DNA of 64,000 nucleotides from Tolypeutes matacus. Taxonomy: Eukaryota > Chordata > Mammalia > Cingulata > Chlamyphoridae. The notes under the pieces were generated by a model. It was not told the origin of the DNA, searched no databases, and saw only the letters and a program-made list of their open reading frames with translations. The DNA lies in assembly GCA_026826555.1 (NCBI GenBank), contig JAKSZT010000142.1, positions 3,379,004 through 3,443,003 of the forward strand. Direction: 5' to 3'. Position 1 is the stretch's first letter, and each line of letters begins with the position of its first letter. The position numbers and the translations under genes are program-made. This document shows positions 1 through 10,945 of this stretch, one piece after another.

Positions 1-1260
1 GTAATACAAGTTCTCAGACCAAACTTATTAATGCCTTTCTATCATCATATCCAATTTAGTGCTTACACATTCATCAGATAGAAATTTTTTTCTTAGGTCT
101 TTCGGGTTTCTAATAGAATCACCTTCACAGATATTAATCTAGAAGACTGGTAGGTGTACTCATTCCTAAACAAAACCTCAAATGGCTGATAGTCTTAATT
201 TCCAATTTAATGGAAATATCGTTGTCTGACCTGGTGGAAGTATCATTTCTGAAGAAACAAGCAGAACTGAAAGTTTCAGGATGGGAAACAAATGTTCTGT
301 GAGTGGGTTTTTAAGAGCAATAGTGAGAGGACCTATTCCATATTTTATATGTTGATTCCAAAATCTTGGGAATGATCATATTGTCTCCCAAGGGAGTCAT
401 AAAGGAGTCTCCTGATGCCATTCCATAATTCTTGTATGCCAGCTTTTTCCAGGTGGTCAGGTACATGATAAGACAATTGAATTCCCTGGTCATGAGCCCT
501 TATCTGCATTTATTTTGCTGTATAATTCCTTTATCAGATTCAATATTGTGCACAATGGCATAATGGTAAATAACACATTCCTTTAATCCATGAATGGTGA
601 TGTAGCTGAAGTTTTATGATTTGGAAGATACTGTATATCTGGAATACATGTTTATTCAAATGAGGACAGATTTCTACTTTCTCCATGATGGAAAGGTCCC
701 AATATAATCCACCTGCTACAAGGTGGCAGACCAGTCCCCAAAGGAAATTGTGCCATATCAGGGGCTCATAATTACTGGGCTATTTCAGTTCTGGTTGCCA
801 CATCAAGCTATGTTAGAAAGTCCTTGTTTTTAATGAAGATATGTCCAATTCTGGCCATTTTGTAAGGAACATATTGAGCAAGACTTGTGTAGCTAGAAAA
901 GAGCCTAACCTACATAGAATTTGCCATTTGTTTGCTTGATGACTAAAGCTTCCCCTCCAGTGGATGCCCTCTGTAATGCATTCAGCTGGGACAACTATAT
1001 TTTCACAGTGTGCCAATTTAATTCAACCACAGAACTCTTTGCCAGGTCTCTTTGTCATCAGTCTTCCAATTCTATCCATTCTGGTTCTGACCTGATAACC
1101 AAACCATTAGTAATTGTTCATGAATCAATATATATCCATGTTTCTAGCCAAAGTGGACATCCAAATGTTCTCCTTGAATTTATGTCCAATGGAAGTCCTC
1201 ATCACTGTTCTTCAGGGCTACTCTTAATCACAACAAGTAAAGCCCAAGACTTAAACTTCT
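1..1260 (-). pseudogene. ERVL-type endogenous retrovirus pol relic (RNase H/integrase to dUTPase), antisense
   Basis: Read on the minus strand, broken frames resemble the 3' part of ERVL pol. Around 310-720 there are integrase-core-like stretches, including a 'W(K)..GPFHHGE'-like start near 700 and a 'LGDN' patch near 400. A 'PLNWKLRL'-like stretch near 190-220 fits the dUTPase domain that ERVL elements carry after integrase. Frames break repeatedly, so nothing is expressible. The element runs off the left edge, so its LTR is not seen. The longest open pieces (311-493 and 813-1016, both minus) are decayed parts of this relic. The ERVL call rests on remembered family sequence and is moderately sure; the domain boundaries are rough. 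Confidence 0.6.
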
Positions 1261-1479
1261 AGTTGATGCCAACACATGTGAAACCACCTGCATACTCTGA
1301 TTTCCAGCATGACAACATAAGGAACTCCACTGACACATACCTCAGTGAAACTGATGAAAACTATTATAAACAAATAAATATTTAAACCTTCTGAAAATGG
1401 TCTAGGGATGAAGAGAAAATGAATAAACATTTGCTGAAGAACATACATTAAATTTGGTAAAAAACAGGCTAGAATCTGT

Positions 1480-1850
1480 GGAATGAGAACAATGATAGTT
1501 CCCTCCCTCTTTCTCCTCAGAAAAGAACAAAAAGCTCAGTCTCCCATCAGCATCAGGTCAGAATGCTTTCTTACTGGAGGAGCAATGGGTCAGCTTCATC
1601 CATCTGTCTCCAGCTACCTCTGGCAAATGTGGTTGATAGGTGGGGACACATCTCCACTCATGGAACAGAGGCATCAGCTTGGCCATGGCAGGAAAAGAAG
1701 GTTCCTCCTGATCATCTTGATCATTGCTTTGAGGTGGTGTTTCTGTGCCAGGAGAGTCAAGCTTAACAACTTCGGACCACTGCCCACCTCCTACCACTGA
1801 GCGCTCAGTTCCTAGAATAGGGGCTTCTCCCAATTCCCACCTCTAAACCT
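1480..1850 (-). pseudogene. Possible further antisense ERVL-related fragment
   Basis: A 91-codon minus-strand open stretch (1558-1833) encodes a Pro/Glu-rich, acidic segment followed by a basic one. It lies directly behind the ERVL pol relic in the same orientation. It could be a decayed upstream retroviral region brought close by internal deletion. No motif identifies it. An unrelated single-copy origin is possible. Confidence 0.3.
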
Positions 1851-2008
1851 GTGGTTAAGAACATGAACCTGTGGATGAGAAAAATGCCTTTAAATAGAGA
1901 GCTTCTAATAGCTTCCACAAGGAAATGACTTCAATTAAAATAACTTTTGGAGAAAGTGTAGCTTAAGCGTGTAATATTTTGGGTAATCTAAGCACCTCTT
2001 AAAATATA

Positions 2009-2151
2009 TGTGTATATATATATATATAAATAACATTTTTGTAAGCAAATACACATATATGCATATATATTTATATATCATTTTACAAATGTTTGTATGT
2101 ATTGTGAGAATTTTGATTTTTACCCATAATAAAAAAATAAAATTAAATTAA

Positions 2152-2182
<31 letters not shown>

Positions 2183-2185
2183 GCA
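2009..2185. repeat. (TA)n and A-rich simple repeats
   Basis: A run of alternating T and A at about 2014-2030 is followed by imperfect AT tracts and an A-rich (AAAT/AAAAT) stretch ending in a pure A run near 2168-2182. No gene signal is visible. Confidence 0.8.
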
Positions 2186-2329
2186 GTGGAGTTTCTAGGG
2201 TAAGCCAATGCAAATGAAATTCAATATACAGACTAAACTATAGGCCAGCTAAAGGGACATGGTGTTATACACAATATCTATCAAAATCATGTCAATAGAC
2301 ACAGAAAAAAAAAAACTTTTTAAAAATCT

Positions 2330-3952
2330 AATACTCTTTCATAATTACATAGAATCCAGTAGTAATAGAAGAGAATTTCCCAAACTTGTGAAAGGGCATC
2401 TACAAACAGCCCAGATCTAATATCATACTTAATAATGTGAATAGGTGAGATTCTCCCACCCTAATATCAGGAACAGAACACCAAGATGTGCCTTCTCACC
2501 ACTTCTATTCAACATTGCACTGTTGAATCTGGCAACGGACAGTAGGAAAAGGAAGTAAAAGTCAACACTGTGATTATACTGAAAGCCGTTTTTGCACACT
2601 TTGGATGAACTGTATTGTGTGTAAACACAAAATAAAAAAAAGCAGAATGATGGAGAAAAAAAATTCACCAGATTGGAAAAGATGAAATTAAGCTTTCTTC
2701 ATTTGTAGTTAACATGATCTTATATGTAAAAACCTCAAGGAATCCATTATTAAAGTATTTCAAAAAGTAAGGTAGTTCAATAAAACTAATGACACACATA
2801 TAAAAAAAATCATTTGTATTTTATATCCTCACAATGAACTATCTGGAATTAAATTTAAGAATATTATTACATTTATTACATTAATAAAAGAATAAAATAG
2901 TTGGTAATACACTTAACAAAATTAGTGAAAAACTTACAATGCGCAAAATACAAAATATTGTTGAAAGGGACTAAAGAAGATTCAAATAATTCATTAAAGT
3001 TCTCATGTACATGAAGTGGAAGACTTAACATTGTTAAGATGGCAATAGTCTCCAAATAAATATGCCATTTTAATGTAATTCTTAACCTAATTCTTGCTAA
3101 TTTATTTGTGGAACATTACAAGCTAATTTTAAAATCCATATGGCATAAACGTGATTCAGAATAGCCAAAACAATCTTACAAAAAGAACATGGTGGGAGGA
3201 TTTGCCCTAACCCAATATCACACTTACTACAAAACAACTTTGGTCAAGTCAAAGTGGTAGTGGTTCAAAGACAGATATATAGACCAATGGAATAGAATTG
3301 AAATTCCAGAACTAAAACAATGTTTCTATGGACAACTTATTTTTGACAAGGGAGCCAAGACTATTAAATGGGAAAAGAACAGTCTTTTCAACATGTGGTA
3401 CTTGGACAACTGCATAGCCACATGAAAAGGAATGAAGTCAAAGACTTACCTCATAACAGATATGCAATTTAACCCAAAATATATTAAAAAGCTAAAACTA
3501 TAAATTTTCTGGAAAAAATAAATCTTTGTGACTTGTGATTTGACAAATGATCATTTGATATGACAGAGAAACACATGTAGTCAAAGAAAAAATAGATAAT
3601 TTGAATATCATCAAATTAAAACTTTTTTAATTTAAAGGACACTATCAAGAAATTGGAATGACTGCCTACAGAATGGGAGGAAATATCTGAAAATAATTAA
3701 ACTAATAATGGTATAGTGTCCATAATGTATAGAGAATTTTTATAACTCAACAAGAAAAAGACCAAAAACCCAATTAAAAATTGGGCAAAGTGCTTGAGTA
3801 GATATTTCTCCATAAAAGATGTATAAATTGAAAAGAAGTACATGGAAAAACATTCCCAAAGTGCCATCAATTAATGGATAAATGAAGTTTGGAATATCCA
3901 TACAATGTAATATTATTCAGTCATAAAAATAGGTAAGAAATAAAATAAACTA
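2330..3952 (+). mobile_element. Old L1 fragment, ORF2 3' half, sense
   Basis: The DNA follows the usual L1 ORF2 order with many stops: a reverse-transcriptase-like part near 2490-2530, then the C-terminal phrases ('atatagaccaatggaatagaattg' region near 3280-3300) and the end of ORF2 near 3890-3920. The L1 3' segment resumes at about 4523 after an inserted LTR. It is a dead fragment, and the many small indels point to an old L1M-type copy. Confidence 0.75.
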
Positions 3953-4522
3953 TGTTTAAAATAGTTTTAGGGGGCCATTCAGGAAGTTAATCTTATGCCC
4001 GGTCTCAGCCAGATATCACAAAATGCCAAGGGATGCAAAACCTAAAGCAACAATATTTCTAAGGACATCTGGATGTCATGAAACAAATAAAAGATAAATC
4101 AATAAACTGTCTAACTTGGAGGATATTTAGAAAGCACCAAAATATGCACCAACCATAATTCTTTAAAAACAATTTATGTAATCTCTTCCCCCTGCCCAGA
4201 TGGCTCCTTTGTCTGTTTGTGCACTGTTTTTGCTCCTTGATTTTGCTTGTCATTTGTGCTCATCTGTTTTTTCGTTTTTCTTTTCTTTAGGAAGCATCAG
4301 GAACAGAACCCCGGGACCTCTCATTTGGAAGGTGGGCACTTAACTGCTTGAGCCACATCCATTCCCAGTAATCTCTATTTTTTTTTTCCTTTAAAAACCC
4401 TTGCTTAGAAGCCTCAAGTTGGGACTTGCTATCTGAATCTGTGCTCCCGAAACAGCAATTCTTAGGCCCAAAATAAATGTTTTTGTTTTTTTACAGCTCA
4501 GTTTGTTATTTCTTGCTTGACA
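3953..4522 (+). mobile_element. Solo LTR inserted in the L1, carrying a nested SINE
   Basis: The segment starts with TG at 3953 and ends with CA at 4521-4522. It contains an AATAAA polyadenylation signal near 4471, followed by a T-rich U5-like end. L1 sequence is continuous on both sides (ORF2 end before, 'catgctacaacatgg' after). Flanks read 'aaacta' on the left and 'taacta' on the right, an imperfect 6-bp target duplication. The layout suggests an ERV1- or ERV2-type solo LTR, but I cannot name the family. A SINE sits inside it at 4168-4368. Confidence 0.55.
4168..4368 (-). mobile_element. tRNA-derived (DAS-like) SINE nested in the LTR
   Basis: The direct repeat TAATCTCT flanks the unit at 4160-4167 and 4369-4376. 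On the minus strand the head reads 'gaatggatgtggctcaagc' (A-box-like), followed by a B-box-like 'ggggttctgttcc'. This matches the SINE heads at 46.3 and 51.5 kb. The unit is about 200 bp. It inserted after the LTR, giving a three-layer nest of SINE in LTR in L1. Confidence 0.7.
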
Positions 4523-4875
4523 TAACTATACATGCTACAACATGGATGAAACAAGAAAACATTATTTTAAGAAAAAGGAGCCAAATACAAAAAGCTACAT
4601 ATTTTTTTATTTCATTTTTATGAATTGTTCAGAACTGACAAATCCATAGAGACAGAGAGTATATTAGCAATTGCCAGGAGAAGGAGCAGGGGAGAAATTG
4701 GGCTTGGCTGCTGACAGGTATGTGGTTTCTTTATATGTGATGAAAAATATTTAGGAATTAGAGAATGGTAATATTGCACAAAATAGTGATTTTTCTAAAA
4801 AAAATAATGAATTGTACACTTTAAAATGGATAAGATGGATAATTTTATTTTATGAAAATTATATCTCAAAAATAT
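4523..4875 (+). mobile_element. L1 3' end, continuation past the LTR
   Basis: The sequence 'catgctacaacatggatga' and the following 'aatccatagagacagaga' and 'ttgccaggagaaggagcagg' are standard L1 3'-end phrases. The segment continues the element broken at 3952 and ends in an AT-rich tail near 4870. Confidence 0.75.
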
Positions 4876-5159
4876 AATAAAATAGGTTGACTAACATTAA
4901 TACTCAACATCACAAGGCACTGAAATTGCAAAGATAAGGTCTTCAAAATGGAAAAAAAATACATTAAAAAGTACAAAAGACAAATAGGAAGTAGTACACT
5001 CGCAAAAAGTTCTAAGTCCCAGGAATACAAATCCAGGTAACACAGACTAATTTGCTCTATTGATTCTCTTTGTTGTTAAATAAAAGGGAAAAAAATAAAA
5101 TAAAGTGTGTTAGAAATGCTGAAAGGAGGAGATTTCAATTGATTTTCAATTGTGCAATT
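4876..5159. other. Unassigned AT-rich sequence
   Basis: No coding or repeat family was recognised between the L1 end and the retroposed fragment. Confidence 0.5.
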
Positions 5160-5173
5160 AAAAAATCTTCACT

Positions 5174-5328
5174 TTGCAGACTCACTCTGCATCAGACTGC
5201 AGCCCCAGTCTGGGTGCTTTTTCCGTCTGCCAGAGAAATGCCTGGCCTCCGTGAGGGCCTCTACCTGTCGGTGGCACTGCAGCTGGCCGGGGACAGTGGG
5301 AAAAAAATAAATAAATAAAATAAAAAAT
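5174..5328 (+). mobile_element. Short GC-rich retroposed fragment with A-rich tail
   Basis: About 127 bp of GC-rich sequence in very AT-rich surroundings, followed by an A-rich tail of the aaataaataaat type. A perfect 14-bp direct repeat, aaaaaatcttcact, flanks the unit at 5160-5173 and 5329-5342. This is the hallmark of L1-mediated retroposition. The source is unknown. A sense reading frame crosses the body (open from 5070), but the source frame cannot be fixed. It could be the end of a cellular transcript or an unfamiliar SINE; the tail resembles that of the xenarthran SINEs. Confidence 0.75.
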
Positions 5329-5342
5329 AAAAAATCTTCACT

Positions 5343-6560
5343 ATGATGTGCATTTACAAGCTCAGTTATTCAATAAGCATTCACTAATCATCTACTGAAA
5401 TTACTCATTATATGTCAGTTGTTTTGTCAAGTTCTGAGGTAAAATAGTTATCTAGCTTCATGGAGTGAACACAAACTTTAGTGACAGAGTTAGACATTAA
5501 ATAACCAATCATATAAATTGAAGTATCACTGTAATTACGACAAGTGATGTGAAGGAAAAGGATGGAAAATTCCAAGAGGTATTAAAGTTCATAACATGTC
5601 TAGAATGTCAGAAAACATTTTTAATTTGAAAAATTAATAGAAGTTAGCTTAGAGAAGACTAGAAAGTGTAGCCTAAGAGATGATTATAGCATATGCAGAA
5701 ACTCTAAGGGAAAAATCACAAACAAGTTGTACTAAATGAAAGCAGAGCATAGGAACACAACAGACCAGCCATATTAGAGAATGAGAGAAACGTGGAGCAG
5801 AAATAAGTCATCCCAGTCAACATGACCAAAGCAATTCAAGCTCAGCTAATAGACAAGGGGGCATTAACACATGAAAGAAAGGTCAGAGATCTACAGAAAC
5901 ATGTGAACACATATGCACTAACCAGAGATGTCAGATAAAAATGGCTTTCTCATCCAATTTTGTAGCAATTGCATAAGAATGTAGAAGGAATACACTTACT
6001 TTGCTCAGATACGCTAAAGACTTAGGCAATAATTAACTATAGAACTGTTAACTTTATATCAACAATATGGTCATGGTTTCTAATTAGGGTTTTGTAGGTC
6101 CATTATGGGAGCATAATGTTAATTGTGTGATTTCAGCAATAAATTTGAATATGGGAAAAAAACTCATACTTTTTACTATATATTGAAGATGTGACACATA
6201 AAACAATAAATTTAATTTTTGAGACCTGCAAAATATAAAAATCTACGCTCATGACACTTTCAAAACATTTTCTATCACGCTATTAAATGAAGTATAAATA
6301 AGTCTGAGCTGGAGCTCAAAATAAAGGGATACCAAGGAACACAAATGTTTTACTGAGGTAATTTTGACCAAATTCATTGCATATCCTCCCACAAATTCTG
6401 TTGATATATTGATCCTGTGAAATTTTTGAATCTGAAAAGTAAAAAGGAATATCTTAGAAGGCTTATTGCAAAAATGATTGTTTCCCTAGTAAAGAGTAGT
6501 ATGCTTAAGTAATGATTAGGCTCACTGCTTGTTCTACTCTAAATTCCTGTTGTTTCTTTT
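5343..6560. other. Unassigned non-coding sequence
   Basis: AT-rich sequence with no open frame of note and no family I recognise. It probably holds the upstream region of the OR pseudogene. Confidence 0.5.
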
Positions 6561-6582
6561 TTTTTTTTTTTTCTCCTTCAGA
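6561..6582 (+). promoter_or_regulatory. Remnant 3' splice site before the OR pseudogene
   Basis: A long pyrimidine run ends in 'ctccttcag', 23 bp before the first ATG. Mammalian OR genes usually have an intron just upstream of the single coding exon, so this is the likely acceptor. The host gene is dead. Confidence 0.5.
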
Positions 6583-6605
6583 CAGCTTCTACCAAAGTCC
6601 TGCAA

Positions 6606-7570
6606 ATGGAAATGGATCTGCTGAATAAAAGCTCAAGTGTTTCTGAGTTCATCCTGCTGGGACTTTTCAGTTCCCAAGAAATTCAAATTTTATTTTCTAC
6701 AATCATCTTTCTTGTCTATGTAGCCATTTAGTTGGAAAACTCAATGTGATATCTCTAAACTTTGATAACCATCTTCATTCCTCCAAGTGTTTTCTTTTGG
6801 CAAAATTAACATTTTTTTTTTTTTACTAATGCATTTTCTCTGTGGCAACTCCCAAAGTGATTGCAACTTCCTTAGATAGTACATGATCATCTCCTTATCT
6901 CCTTTCAAACTGCATAGCTCAGATGTATTTTATGCATTTTTATGGGGTGGTGAAATGTCTTTCCTGATAGTGATGGCCATCAACAGGAATGTTGCCATAT
7001 GCATACCCCTACATACCAAAAGCATCACGAATTTCAGTGTGCTCATTGTGCTTCTTTCGCTCTCACGAGCAATTGGGTTCATATATGTATACATCTCATG
7101 GCCAGATGGTGCTCACAGTGGACTTATCTTTCTCTATTCCCAATGTTGTGGACTGCATTTTCTGTGACCTTCCCCTGGTCATCAAGCTTGCCTGCACTGA
7201 GACGTACTGGAGTTCCTGGTCATTGCAAACAGTGGAAATCTGTTGCTGGTCTGCTTCATTTTCTTGCTGATATCCTACCTTATCATGTTAGTCACCATCT
7301 GGCAGCACTCCTCCAGTGCATCCCCCAAGACTGTGTCCATTCTGTCTGTACACGTCACTGTAGTTACTCTCTCCTTTCAGCCTGCTATCTTCGTCTATGC
7401 TTTTCCATTCAACAGTTATAATGAATAAATTTCTTTCAGTGTTTTACTCTATAATCATCCCCCTCTTTAATCCAATTATTTATACTCTGAGGAATCAGGA
7501 AAAGAAGGCATTCATTAAGAGACTGAGGAGTCAATACATTGGTCTCTGGCTGACCCCTGAAGTATTGTAG
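6606..7570 (+). pseudogene. Olfactory receptor pseudogene, OR4-like
   Basis: An odorant receptor (seven-transmembrane class A GPCR) gene in decay. The start at 6606 opens with a typical N-terminus (NKSSSVSEFILLGLF). An in-frame TAG at 6729 stops it at codon 42, in TM1. Further on, the frame shifts at least twice. The DRY-region equivalent reads MAINRNVAIC instead of MAYDRYVAIC. The extracellular loop 2 to TM5 part survives near 7150-7290 (resembling DLPLVIKLAC), TM6 at about 7340-7420, and the NPIIYTLRN equivalent near 7470-7495. The full reading length, about 965 bp, matches an intact OR exon, so damage is mostly by point changes and small indels. The motifs fit family 4, as in the intact gene at 62.2 kb. 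Subfamily is not assigned. Confidence 0.88.
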
Positions 7571-8010
7571 AGCATTGAATGATTTTTTTAATCTGTGTCT
7601 TCTGCTTTTCTGATGTTCTGAGTCTTAAATAGCTATTTAAATAATTGCAATAAAATGATATCTAATATCATTTACAGTCCCTAAAATGGATAGAATTATT
7701 AAGGCATTTGTGATTTAAGAATTTTAATGAAAAATGTTTGAAACAATCATAATAGATAGGTACACATCCATATATTATGTACCTCCATGTCTTAGATTAT
7801 TTAAAATATATAAACATAATGTCCTTTTACAAAAATTTTGTAATGTTCAGTGATTCAAGATGTACAAATAGGAAACTTCACTAAAATAGCAATCAATATG
7901 GTATTCAGAAAATGTTTTGTTTTTAAATCATGTTATAGCTTAATAGGCATGAAATTATATATCATTAAGTATCAACCTTATGGAGGCTTCCTGAAGGAGA
8001 TGGAGATTAA
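7571..8010. other. Unassigned AT-rich sequence 3' of the OR pseudogene
   Basis: No repeat or coding pattern recognised. It probably includes the former 3' UTR of the receptor. Confidence 0.5.
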
Positions 8011-8017
8011 ATTATAT

Positions 8018-8150
8018 ATTTTTTAACAAACCGATTTTATTGATCCATAACAATAAAGTGGAAATCCATTTAAGTGTACAATGGCATTCAGTACAATCAC
8101 ATAGTTGTGCAATCCTCACTCCATTTTGTTTTGAAGAATGTTTTTATTGA
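8018..8150 (-). mobile_element. L1M-type 3' UTR fragment, antisense
   Basis: The pattern 'ttttattgatccataacaa', then 'taagtgtacaatggcattca' and 'agttgtgcaatcctcac' follows the common old mammalian L1 3'-UTR sequence in reverse orientation. Confidence 0.6.
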
Positions 8151-8819
8151 ATGGCCTCAATGGGCTAATTATGTCTGCAGAATGTAGAACATCCACTGAA
8201 ATACTAAAGACTAAAATTATGAACTGTTTACCATTTCTAGCTATATTAGACATCATGGACCAGTTAATATTCTTTTCACTGAATTCTGGCATTCATGAAC
8301 CACTTTTAAAAAATATTTACTCTATACCATACACAATTCCAAACTACATGCATATACTGGGAATGATGCAGACTTGGCCCTGCCTGCAATAGTATAACAA
8401 GGGTGGGAGTTCTGTTTGGGAAGCATGATAATCTCAGAAGACTTCTCTAAAGAGGAGCGATCTAATCCAATGCATTAAGACAGATAAAACTGAGTTATTT
8501 GGGAAGAGAAAGAGCATTCCAAGCAGAAGTTTCAATGCATTTAGAAAATGTGAAGTGAGATAAAGCTTGTAGGTACTGAAAGTAGAGTTTTCTAAATGGT
8601 GGTTGATGAACACAAATGAGAAAGATTCATGTTGAAAGTCTATATTTATTCAATGATATATAACACTAACAGTAGGCTTATTGAATCTGTGCAAAGAGGG
8701 CTTGCACATGATAAGACCAAACCAAAATTTTGTGAACGTCCTCAGAGCCATCTCCTAGATGATGTCTTCTCTTTTTATGTATAATCTATTTTGAAAATCA
8801 AACTTTCATATATTCCTTC
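8151..8819. other. Unassigned sequence
   Basis: An 84-codon open frame (8138-8392) here has no recognisable domain and is probably chance. No repeat family was recognised. Confidence 0.45.
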
Positions 8820-9468
8820 TGTGACAGTTTGAGATTATTTTTGTGAATGCCCCCCCCCCCCAAAAAAAAAGATTATGTTTGTAAACTGTTCTACTCTTCT
8901 GGATGTAATACCCTTTGATTTTATTGGGATTCGTTGAGGGACACTTGATTAAATCACCTGCTAAGACTAGGACTTTGATTCACCACATCAGTAAGGTGTT
9001 ACTCAGGTTGAGTACCTGCGCCCTTCTTGGGCCAATATAAATGGACACTCCGTCAAGAAGACACAGGGGAAGAGAGAGAGTTCTGTCATGTTTCATCCTG
9101 GGACCCCAGGGAGAGATGAGCCATTTGTCTGATAATTTGCAGCTGATCTTCGGCAGAGAGCCAATACTGCTATAGAATGCCTGAAAAGAAACAAGCCCTA
9201 TGCCAGGAGAGAGAGGAAGCCCTGAGAGACAAGCCCTATTCCAGCCTACAGCTGAGAGAAAGGAAGCCCAGAGGTGAAGTCTAAACCCTTGAAGAAATCA
9301 GCGGCCATCTTGCTTCAACATGTGGCAACTGATTTTGGTGAGAAAGCAGCCATGAGTTGGACTCTTTAGGGCCTTTAACTGTAAGCTTTTACTGCAAATA
9401 AATACCCTTTATAAAAGCTAACAAGTTTCTGGTACTTTGCATTAGCACCCCTTTGGCAGACTATTACA
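8820..9468 (+). mobile_element. Class III (ERVL/MaLR-like) LTR, full length
   Basis: Starts TGTGACAGTTTG at 8820 and ends '...ctattaca' at 9468 (649 bp). It contains a TATA-like 'aatataaatgg' near 9032 and an AATAAA near 9400. Immediately after it comes a primer-binding-site-like stretch. The same LTR family recurs at 16.46, 18.93, 20.25, 21.81, 28.03, 30.01 and 44.05 kb. The terminal match to TGTGGCAG plus the leucine-tRNA-type primer site supports class III. A C/A run interrupts it at 8851-8871. Confidence 0.8.
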
Positions 9469-9730
9469 GAATTTGGTACCAGGAGAGTGGGGTACAGTCT
9501 GTTGCAATTACCAAAAATGCTGAAATGGTTTTATGAATAGGTAAGGGGAAGTTTTTGGAGGAATTGTGAGATGCTAGATGGGAAGGACTATATTGCTTTG
9601 AAGAGACTGTTCTTAGGAAAATGGAATGTAAAGGTATTTCTGATAAGGCCTTAGAAGGAAGTGATGAAACTATTTTTGGAAACTGGAGGAAAGATGATCC
9701 GAAGTCTATTTGCTACTTTTCTAAACCCAA
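9469..9730 (+). mobile_element. Leader and primer binding site of a truncated non-autonomous ERV
   Basis: A primer-site-like 'tttggtaccaggagagtggg' lies near 9472-9491 and resembles the tRNA-Leu site of ERVL/MaLR elements. About 240 bp of leader follows, which aligns with the leaders after 20305 and 28482 ('gaatggttttat...gggatg/tgagatgct...'). Then homology stops. No gag-like frame or 3' LTR is present, so the element is truncated. Confidence 0.7.
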
Positions 9731-10139
9731 TGGCTGTTTTCTACTTATATCTAGAACAATGCTTTGGATATTTTTTACTTGATAAATATAAGAGAATAAA
9801 ATCCTTTTAAAACTTAATATTAAAGGCTTGTCTATAAGTTTACAGGCTTATTATTTTAATAAGAAAAAATAGTTATAGTGGTTATTTTGGCAACTAATCT
9901 GATTTTTCACTTTCCAAGTATTTTTTTAATTAATCAGTGAACTTTATGTGTGGATTATCATATCCATACATGGCTTCACACATTCATGAAAAGAAACCAA
10001 AAAAACTCCTGAACACTAGAAACTGTGAGGCCGAATTCTTTTCAAAACAATTGACAGTTACACTTTTCCACATATACTAACAGTTGTATTTAACTGCTTT
10101 TGTGGAAAAGTATGGAAATGACTTGCACTGAATATAAAT
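9731..10139. other. Unassigned sequence
   Basis: AT-rich single-copy-like DNA between the truncated ERV and the left arm of the inverted duplication. Confidence 0.45.
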
Positions 10140-10945
10140 ATACAGACTGACAAACCTCCTAGCTTTTCTTACACCCCTCAAGAAAATAACCACAGTCCAA
10201 AGGAGTAGAGTAGTTTATCAAATTTAGCCCCATAAATGGCATTGTCAAGGCTAGGCTCTCCATTTTCAGGCCACTCATTACTTTCTCACACAAAGTTCCT
10301 GCTAGAGACAAACCAAACCCAGCTTGAGACAATTTTATTGCAGTACTTTTTGTTTATTTTCAGTACACTGATATTGGTAAGATATATACTACTTATTTAA
10401 ATTTTCCCTTTTAGGTTAAACTGTGGCATAAATTAGGAAGACACCTTTAATTTTTCTTACTCTTTATTCAACTGTGGAGAGTAAAAACAAAAAACAAAAC
10501 GTTTCCAATAATCTCAAACTATATATATAAATTAGGATAAATGGCACCATGTATTTTACCAGATTTGAGTAAATATATATGTAGCTGGATATTTTTAGCT
10601 GTATGTTTTTCATAAATATTCTTTAAAATTTTTAAATGGTAATAAAGTAATACATTTTTGTTTTAAATTTTCCAAAATTATATATGATGGTAAAGACTTT
10701 TATGAATCTCAAGCTATTCTTCTGTTGATATTTTGAGATTAAAGGCTGTATCATTTTATAAAACAATTTTATAAATACTATGTAGACTCATTTTCTGCAT
10801 GATAAGGATACAAAGAATTTTAACAATAATTCTTTATAGAGAAGACAGCTATGTAATTATATCATTATGTTTGATAGAACAAAGAGCTTTCATTAACACC
10901 ATTTCTTCTTCCTTAAATTATTTTATTTTTAATTTTTAAAGAAGC

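Noticed and set aside
921..1262. 113-codon plus-strand frame
   Set aside because: Lies opposite the ERVL pol relic and is its antisense shadow.
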